This document shows positions 57,308 to 64,000 of a stretch of 64,000 nt of DNA, piece by piece. The notes beneath the pieces were generated by a model that was not told where the DNA came from, ran no database searches, and was given only the letters and a program-made list of their open reading frames with translations. The stretch's first letter is position 1. Every line of letters begins with the position of its first letter. Source of the stretch: Excoecaria cochinchinensis (taxonomy: Eukaryota > Streptophyta > Magnoliopsida > Malpighiales > Euphorbiaceae); contig CANTUQ010000020.1 in the NCBI GenBank assembly GCA_947683425.1, positions 3,260,001-3,324,000 of the forward strand, read 5' to 3'. The position numbers and the translations under genes were made by a program.

Positions 57308-57492
57308 ATCTCTTTCCTTCTTCTCGGAATTTTGGCTCATCTAGACATTAATGTATTAGTTTTCCAAAAATTGGGGGCAACTGTAGACACCGGGTCCAGA
57401 GACAGTCCAAATTAGAGTTACCCAATGATGATGAGATGCCTGTTCACGGGCAAAAAGATTGGAAGTGATAATTTTGTTGTCAAGATTGCTTT

Positions 57493-58084
57493 TTAGAATT
57501 GAAGATAATAAAAATTGGAATTTTATTCCAAGAGATAAATTACAAAATGATGAAATAAAATAAAAGTTCTTAAGAACAAAGAATGAATTTCTTTGTCTAA
57601 AGAATGATTATTGATTAAAAAAATGATTTTTATTTGAAGAAGAAATAAAAAATGAAAGAAAAATGAAAATTCTCATGAACAAAGAATGAATTTCTTTGTT
57701 CAATTCTTCAACAAAAATTCTCTCTACATCTTTTTAGGTTTTCTCCTTAAAATAAAAAGTTCTCAAAGTTAAAAGGTTAAATTTTTCATTAATAATTTTT
57801 CTTTAGACAAAGATAAAACATTCTTTGTTCTTGAGATTTTTATTTATTTTCTTTGATCATTTATTTTTCTTGAGGCAAAGAAATTTATTTTTTGTTCTTG
57901 AGAATTTTCATTTTTCTTTCATTTTTTTTTATTTTTTCTTCAAATAAAAATTATTTTTTTAATCAATAATCATTTTTTAGACAAAAAAATTCATTTTTTG
58001 TTCTTAAGAACTTTTATTTTATTTCATCATTTTGCAATTTATCTTTTGGAATAAAATTTCAATTTTTATTATCTTCAATTCTAA
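57493..58084. repeat. Large inverted repeat, ~206-bp arms, 177-bp loop
   Basis: Left arm 57493-57698 and right arm 57876-58084 are reverse complements with about a dozen mismatches and one 3-bp indel by eye (about 94% alike). Most mismatches are G in the left arm against A in the reversed right arm. Shorter related inverted words (AAAGAATG, CTTTGTCTAAAG) occur in the loop. No TSD or transposase was found. Confidence 0.9.
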
Positions 58085-58273
58085 TTTTGCAAAACAAAGT
58101 AAGGAAACCAATCACTTTTTTTCCTTCTTCAAATCCGAATTCTGAGGGTAAATATTCTCGGCTCGATCTTTTTTTTTTTATTTTTTCGTTCATATTTAAT
58201 TGATTAACATGAAAATTTTTATTGTTTTCATTTATTTGTTTATTCAATTGTTGATATATTATTTATCATTATG

Positions 58274-58275
<2 letters not shown>

Positions 58276-58330
<55 letters not shown>

Positions 58331-58359
58331 TTAATATCATTTTTTTATTGTTATTATTA

Positions 58360-58444
<85 letters not shown>

Positions 58445-58525
58445 TTTTTTGTTGTTGTTGTTGTTGTTGTTGTTATTATTATTATTATTCATTTTTTGTT
58501 GTTGTTGTTGTTGTTATAGTTGTTG

Positions 58526-58590
<65 letters not shown>

Positions 58591-58595
58591 TATTA
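58276..58595 (+). repeat. TTA and TTG microsatellite zone in LTR 3
   Basis: Pure ATT runs at about 58276-58330, 58360-58441 and 58530-58590, separated by GTT runs (about 58449-58472 and 58497-58530). The TTG blocks are not seen in LTRs 1 and 2. Confidence 0.93.
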
Positions 58596-59399
58596 ATTCC
58601 TTAACATGTTATTTTATTTATTTCAATCATATCATTTAATTCCTTTATCATTCAAAATGCATTTTTTTCATTTATTTTAATTTATTAACATTTTAATTCA
58701 TTTGTCATTTTTTATGTCATCTTATCTTATCTTATTTTATTTTAATTTATTAATTTATCATTTCATGTGTTTAATTGATCTTTCTTGATTTAATAACTAA
58801 CAATAATTTTTTTTGTGTTTGTTTTTTATTCCAGCACTTATTTTCTTTGCTTGGACATTCCTGCGAGCAAATGGGGATATCTAGGAGTCTCGTTTGGTTT
58901 GACCTTTTATCTTCATTATTTGTATTATTTTTTTTATTTGGCTTTTTTATTTATTTTTGCCATGTAAATAATTTTAATAAAATTATTTATTTTATGCACT
59001 TTTAAAAGAAAATCACAAAAATATTTTTATTAATTAATTTGATATTTTTCTAACAAAATGGGACCAATGTCCTAGTTTTTCCACCCAAATAAACCATTAC
59101 CTTTAACACTTCTTCCTTTAAGTATGCATGCGAGGACCAATGTCCTCATCCTTAATAAGTATCTTATTTTATGTATGATTTATATTTTATTTACAATGGG
59201 GGTTGTATTCTGCCCCTAGTTTTGTTGTAATTTATTGTATTCTTGTTTAATTTATTGTAATCTTATTTTATTTACCGCTTTCATTATGTGATTGACATGC
59301 ACTCTAATTATTACTTTAAAATTGTATTAAAAAAGGAATAAAATCTTAAAATTCAAAACTCAATTATAATTTAATCAAGATATAAATAAATGGGAAGTC

Positions 59400-59640
59400 C
59401 CAAACCATCTCTGGTCTTAGACTCAATGAGGTTAGAGGACCATCTCAATGTCCTATTGGGGTGGGGACTCCAAAATATATATTGTTGCTCAAAATAGGCC
59501 CAATTTACATAGTCCTAGGATCCTTGAGGTTAGAGGACCATCCCAATGGTCTATTGGGATGGGGTCTCCAAAATATCTCTTGCTTGCCCAAAATAGATGT
59601 ATATGCGCCATCTTAGGCTCCATAAGGTTAGAGTACCATC
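59400..59640 (+). repeat. ~98-bp tandem repeats in the leader of LTR 3
   Basis: Two and a half units of 'GAGGTTAGAGGACCATC..CAATG..CTATTGGG.TGGGG.CTCC'. Each carries a primer-site-like GGGG(A/T)CTCC. Element E cuts the third unit. Confidence 0.7.
59636..59640. repeat. Probable left target-site duplication of element E (CCATC)
   Basis: CCATC precedes TGTAACACC. The right copy would be outside the window, so this is unconfirmed. Confidence 0.5.
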
Positions 59641-62525
59641 TGTAACACCCCCATAACCCCTGGAAGGATATCGGGGCGCCACGCAGACACATACGTATAC
59701 ATATACATACACTAGCGGAAACGATAGCATTGGAACATTGATACAAGATAAGAAAATCAAATAACACTTGGGCCAACATGCATTTTACAAATATTATACA
59801 TATTATAACACTATTGCCGTTTTACTTTACATGGTCGTTTCTGTACATATATTATAGTAAACTTTACATGTAACAACTATACTCTTTTATCACATAATGA
59901 TGTTACTCAAAACATCATAAAATCTATTTCTATCTTATACAAAAAAGGTGTAACAAAACAAAACTCCTAGTGGCCTTGACCCGCAGATGTCCGCTCACTG
60001 GTCCGAACCTGTAAACCTACATGGAAATAAACATCCGTGCTAAGCAATAATGCTTAGTGGGGATGAAAATAATGCAAAGGACTTCTTTATGAAGTCACAA
60101 ATAAATCACACAATTCATGTAACAAAATCAACTAGCTTAGGCATTTAGCTTTTATACGTGTATAGGTTGCATGCTCAAATATCAAATACTATGAGCTTAC
60201 ATGTATATAACATCTACTATTTTACTTATTCATGTACACTATCACTTGTACATATCATTTATTCAAATATACATTATCATGTGTCCATATTCATGTAAAC
60301 ACACTCATGTAATCATACACTTGTATACAGAACTATAATGTACTTAAACATTACTCTTATGTACTATAGCATTTATTCAGAATAATACTTTTAATCATCT
60401 CATATTCACTGTACAATAACAATAAGCCTGAATTCCTTTCATGGTGGATACGGGTAACTCTGGATACTGTTTACAGTATCTTACATATGGAGAATTAACT
60501 CAAACTCTATGGAATACACATGGTATTCCGAACTCTAGGCACAATTAAGGCCAACTCTAGCAGCTGCACTCTAGCCCTTTATAAGCATGCTTATCTATCC
60601 ACTATAATGATAATCAGGCTCAATAACAACTCAATTATATGCTACTCTGATGCCAAAGCATAAATTATAAGTCAAGTGCACTCATCAACTTCAGAGGCAT
60701 TTAATTCATATACAATCTTTATTAATCATATTCAACAACTAAAAGCATGTAACATTTAAATTCCATGCATAAACTCTTATATCACATCATCATATACATG
60801 CATTCATAAGTTCACACATATTTATGATGCCTTTTGCTATCCTTCGCACAATTATATATTGTTACTTTATTAGTTAAGTTACCAATCTTAAACATATTCA
60901 AATGTATTTTCCCATAGATAACCACTTTATAATCATTTAATAACCCTAATCATGTATAATAAGTTAAGGGGAAGGGTAAGGGGTTGACCCATGCCAACCA
61001 TGGGCTCAAAACGAAGAAGAAAAGGCTTAATATGGGTTGTTCTATCGTGACAAGTGTCGCGCTCGCGTCAGAGGCTCGCCTCTGGTGCCTTACGAGATTG
61101 CTCTTTACCCTAAACTTTCATCGTGAAAATAACCCTCTAAAACTCATTTCTAGGCAAAGTGGTCTTCATAACAATTTTTCCCTAGGATGTCAGCTTTCCA
61201 ATGGAATAAGTTTCATGCAATTTGAACATTTATAACATAATATATGATCTAAACAACCTATACTATTCAAATAACCTGACCAAAACAGGGACACTACGAT
61301 TTTAGCCAATTTTCAGGGTCTTAGAGCAAGATTTTGCTCAAGGTCATTCTGAGATTTTATAGGTACTGAAGTTATGGTTCTATTGGCTTAATAATAACTC
61401 AATTCAGAGGTCTATAACTATACTTATGACAAAAACATCACACAAAGGTCAAATGACAAATAAGCAGAATTTGTCGACTCAAACTTTATCATCAACACAC
61501 ACACTCAATTGATCAATTCACATACTTATAAGCATATATACACTTATCATAAGCCCCACAAGCAATCAAAATGAACATCTAACAAATATACTCTAACAGA
61601 ATAGTTGAGCTAATTAAAGCTCAACAAGCATCTTTCTATTCAAACATGTCTCTATTCAAACATATTTCATGTAAACACATGCAAGAATAATAAAATCACA
61701 CTCGATCCCTACCTTAGGTGGCTTAACCGCTTCTCTCTAATCGATTTCGATCTTTCCTTTCCCTTGTCCATAACTCTCATGCAAAACTAGACCAAAACAC
61801 TTACGTTAATCCTCTTTGCACTTTAAATCAAGAACAGAAAGAAAAAGGAGGTCATATCGGAAAATAAATACAACTTACCTTCTGAAGAGATCCAATCAAG
61901 CCCTACTACACTCTCTCTAAGCCAATCCATGTGGTTCTCTCAAAGAACATAGCAAAAGAAGAAGAAAAGCAAAGAAAAGGCAAGAACAAGGGACACGGCA
62001 ACTAAGAACAAAGAGAGGAGAAAAAGGAGAGCAAAGGGCCAAAAGCAAAAAATTTCAAAGAATTAACAAGTGTTGGCCGGTAAAACTCCAAAGAAAACCA
62101 AATCCTCTCACATAAATGCCCACCTAATTCACCATAAATGCAAACCATTTCTTTTAATTCATCCATATCTTAAGCCAAGCCAAGCCAGGCCAAACCAAGT
62201 ATCTCTTCCCTACAATGACACTTGGCACACTCCTTTATGCAAATAAATAAATCCCTTGCTAAGTGTCACACCCTCTTGTTGCCAAGTATCAATTCCCTAT
62301 GATGCCACTTGTCAATCTCCTACGAAGCCACTTGTCAAACTCCTATGCCGCCACATGTCTAATACATATCAAATATTCCAACTCAAATAGGCTTCACGGG
62401 AAGCATTCTGTCGCGCTCGCGATAGAACCCACACCAAGCCACTCACTCAAATACACTCTCTTATACAGATAAACTCTGGAATTCCTGATTCTAAAATTCT
62501 ACTAGGGCCAAATCGGGTTATTACA
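59641..62525 (-). repeat. Element E 3' LTR
   Basis: 2885 bp, TGTAACACC to ATTACA on the plus strand. It has no long TCACG array; only short CG-rich words (GTGTCGCGCTCGCGTCAGAG near 61046 and CTGTCGCGCTCGCGATAGAA near 62410) stand at comparable places. A leader GTAAGT-type donor is visible on the minus strand near 61876. Confidence 0.88.
60040..60096 (-). promoter_or_regulatory. Conserved LTR hairpins (E 3' LTR)
   Basis: CTAAGCA-ATAA-TGCTTAG (60040-60057) has a G-C to A-T compensatory change against the other families. GACTTC-TTTAT-GAAGTC (60080-60096) stands where A and D have CCATT/AATGG. The third hairpin is weak here. Confidence 0.6.
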
Positions 62526-62563
62526 AATCTCTCCCTCTTAAGAAATTTCGTCCTCGAAATTTC
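62526..62563 (-). promoter_or_regulatory. PPT and PPT-proximal hairpin (element E)
   Basis: Minus-strand purine tract AAGAGGGAGAGATT (62526-62539) beside the LTR. The hairpin GAAATTTCG-TCCT-CGAAATTTC (62542-62563) has a perfect 9-bp stem although the element codes for nothing. Confidence 0.78.
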
Positions 62564-63120
62564 CCCGCTAATCACTTGTAGGTAAATCTTTAAACAGATC
62601 TCTGAATCGCTATCACTTATACCATACAGCTATCAAATCGTGTACATTCTACACTTTCCTTAACGCATTACACGCTAATCTATACACTTCTTCTAAACCT
62701 CAGTCACTCGACGTATATCCTGTAAGCTTTTCTCAATGAAACACATACAATGATGCTTTTTCACATACAAATGAGGGATGCGGATGGAATGGCTATGTAA
62801 TGATTTATGTATGCGAAAGATGCAAAAATGCAATGTAAGTTACTGTAATGCACTTTTTCCCATCCCCATGTTCCAATATGCTTATGTCAAATGATTTCAA
62901 GGAGATAGCTGACAGGAGTACAGAGAGTCACCTTAAACCCTTACTAACCATATAAATTCACATTACTCACTATACTAACATCTCACTAATCTTTCCACTC
63001 GCATCTAACTCTATCTATATAATACACAAAACAACATCTGCATTAGGCCACAACTCTAAAAAAACTTATACACATATACTATACTCTATCACCTTATAGT
63101 CCTAAACCGTTTTAACCTAG
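62564..63120 (-). other. Non-coding internal region of element E
   Basis: AT-rich sequence with no ORF of note on either strand and no similarity seen to gag or pol of A-D. It may hold packaging signals, but none can be pointed to. Confidence 0.6.
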
Positions 63121-63133
63121 GGCTCTGATACCA
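63121..63133 (-). other. Primer-binding site, tRNA-iMet type (element E)
   Basis: Minus strand TGGTATCAGAGCC, five bases from the LTR. Confidence 0.92.
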
Positions 63134-63138
63134 CTAAA

Positions 63139-64000
63139 TGTAACACCCCCATACCCCCTGGAAGGATATCGGGGCACCACGCGGACACATACGTATACAT
63201 ATACATACACTAGCAGAAACGATAGCATTGGAGACATTGATACAAGATAAGAAAATCAAATAACACTTGGGCCAACATGCATTTTACAAATGTTATACAT
63301 ATTATAACAGTATTGCCATTTTACTTTACATGGTCGTTTCTGTTCATATATTATAGTAAACTTTACATGTAACAACTATACTCTTTTATCACATAATGAT
63401 GTTACTCAAAACATCATAAACTCTATTTCTATCTTATACAAAAAATGTGTAACAAAACAAAACTCCTAGTGGCCTTGACCCGCAGATATCCGCTCACTGG
63501 TTCGAACCTATAAACCTACACTGAAATAAACATCCGTGCTAAGCGATAATGCTTAGTGGGGATGAAAATAATGCAAAGGACTTCTTTACGAAGTCACAAA
63601 TAAATCATACAATTCATGTAACAAAATCAACTAGCTCATGTATATGGCTTTTATACGTGTATAGGTTGCATGCTCAAATATCAAATACTATGAGCTTACA
63701 TGTATATAACATCTACTCTTTTACTTATTCATGTACACTATAACTTTTACATATCATTTATTCAAATATACATTATCATGTGTCCATATTCATGTAAACA
63801 CACTCATGTAATCATACACTTGTATACAGAACTATAATGTACTTAAACATTACTCTCATATACTATAGCATTTATTCAGAATAATACTTTTAATCATCTC
63901 ATATTCACTGTATAATAACAATAAGCCTGAATTACTTTCATGGTGGATACGGGTAACTCTGGATACTATTTACAGTATCTTACATATGGAGAATTAACTC
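63139..64000 (-). repeat. Element E 5' LTR, partial
   Basis: Closely matches 59641-60505 and runs off the window end. Confidence 0.9.
63539..63595 (-). promoter_or_regulatory. Conserved LTR hairpins (E 5' LTR)
   Basis: CTAAGCG-ATAA-TGCTTAG keeps a G-U wobble at the pair that is A-T in the other E LTR and G-C in A, D and the solo LTR. GACTTC-TTTAC-GAAGTC is also present. Confidence 0.6.

Larger units (their letters stand above)
54907..57381 (+). mobile_element. Tat/Ogre-like internal region, copy 3 (gag deleted)
   Basis: Shorter than copy 2: gag and the pol scrap (17815-19300) are missing, as are the second CATG tract and the CTCTGAAGAGG and AGCATCAAAG repeats. It keeps the CATG-dense tract (55025-55870), the stretch matching 1010-1500, ~80-bp repeats (56485-56840), a three-unit TAGTTAGATAACACTAC repeat region within a large inverted repeat (56867-57307), and the purine tract before LTR 3. 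No coding region. Confidence 0.7.
57382..59640 (+). repeat. Tat/Ogre-like LTR 3, truncated by element E
   Basis: Begins TGTAGACACCGGGTCC after AAAAATTGGGGGCAAC. It is divergent from LTRs 1 and 2 in its first 700 bp, where a large inverted repeat sits, and has no GC-rich leader. The TTA/TTG zone (58276-58595), GGACCAATGTCCT words (59060-59150) and the leader repeats (59400-59640, containing GGTGGGGACTCC) keep the family layout. No gene. Confidence 0.6.
59641..64000 (-). mobile_element. Element E: coding-less LTR retrotransposon, truncated by window end
   Basis: 3' LTR 59641-62525, internal 62526-63138, partial 5' LTR from 63139. If complete, the element would end near 66020. It has a PBS and PPT but no ORF of note in 613 bp of internal sequence on either strand. 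The two LTRs match closely over the 860 bp visible, with scattered substitutions. It is a large-LTR, non-autonomous relative of D and of the solo LTR family. Confidence 0.88.

Noticed and set aside
59641..64000. Host gene or tRNA in the right end
   Set aside because: Everything after 59641 is LTR, PBS, PPT or short non-coding interior of element E; no cloverleaf or exon pattern was seen.

Overview
The window is plant repeat DNA, almost certainly from an angiosperm. Every recognisable protein belongs to plant LTR retrotransposons, the initiator-Met primer sites (TGGTATCAGAGC) are of the plant type, and the chromodomain-bearing Ty3/gypsy polyproteins match plant chromoviruses (Tekay/Del-like). 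I found no host gene, rRNA, tRNA, CRISPR array or bacterial feature. A species cannot be named from sequence alone; the AT-rich, TTA-microsatellite-rich background fits a eudicot but does not prove it.

Layer 1 (host array). The whole window is built on a tandem series of non-autonomous Tat/Ogre-like retroelement units. Internal copy 1 (1-15328, left end outside the window) is followed by LTR 1 (15329 to about 17670), internal copy 2 (about 17671-43690), LTR 2 (43691 to about 54896), internal copy 3 (about 54897-57381) and LTR 3 (57382-59640, cut by another element). Neighbouring units share LTRs: each of the first two LTRs has a purine tract on its left and a primer-site-like leader on its right. 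Copy 2 keeps a broken Tat-type gag (17815-18741) and a scrap of pre-RT pol (18882-19109). Copy 3 has lost these. The rest of each internal region is non-coding and full of tandem repeats.

Layer 2 (insertions). Element A (3953-13638, + strand, TSD ATGCC) is a full-length chromovirus with gag-pol broken by two stops. The B/C compound (21948-41431, - strand) has LTR-internal-LTR-internal-LTR structure with one flanking TSD (CTCCC), so two chromovirus bodies share the middle LTR. Element D (44332-52953, + strand, TSD GGAAA) has 3.9-kb LTRs around only 789 bp, which encode an intact 193-aa 'mini-Gag' with three zinc knuckles and no capsid domain or pol. Element E (59641 to beyond 64000, - strand) has 2.9-kb LTRs around 613 bp with no ORF.

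Layer 3. A solo LTR of another related family (32497-35228, TSD ATCTG) sits inside the integrase region of C.

The parts make sense together as an ecosystem. A, B and C represent a once-autonomous chromovirus that supplied Gag, protease, RT, RNase H and integrase. D and E keep only cis signals (PBS, PPT, LTR structure), plus in D a nucleocapsid-like protein, and were presumably mobilised in trans. The most interesting signals are: (i) D's NC-only mini-Gag with a duplicated CX2CX3HX3C knuckle; (ii) a row of hairpins kept in all five LTR families, with compensatory changes; (iii) a hairpin beside the PPT retained even where it no longer codes; (iv) arrays of TCACG/CGTGA palindromes at equivalent places in several LTR families; (v) large inverted repeats in the third Tat-like unit. 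All boundaries, counts and comparisons were made by eye from the sequence.
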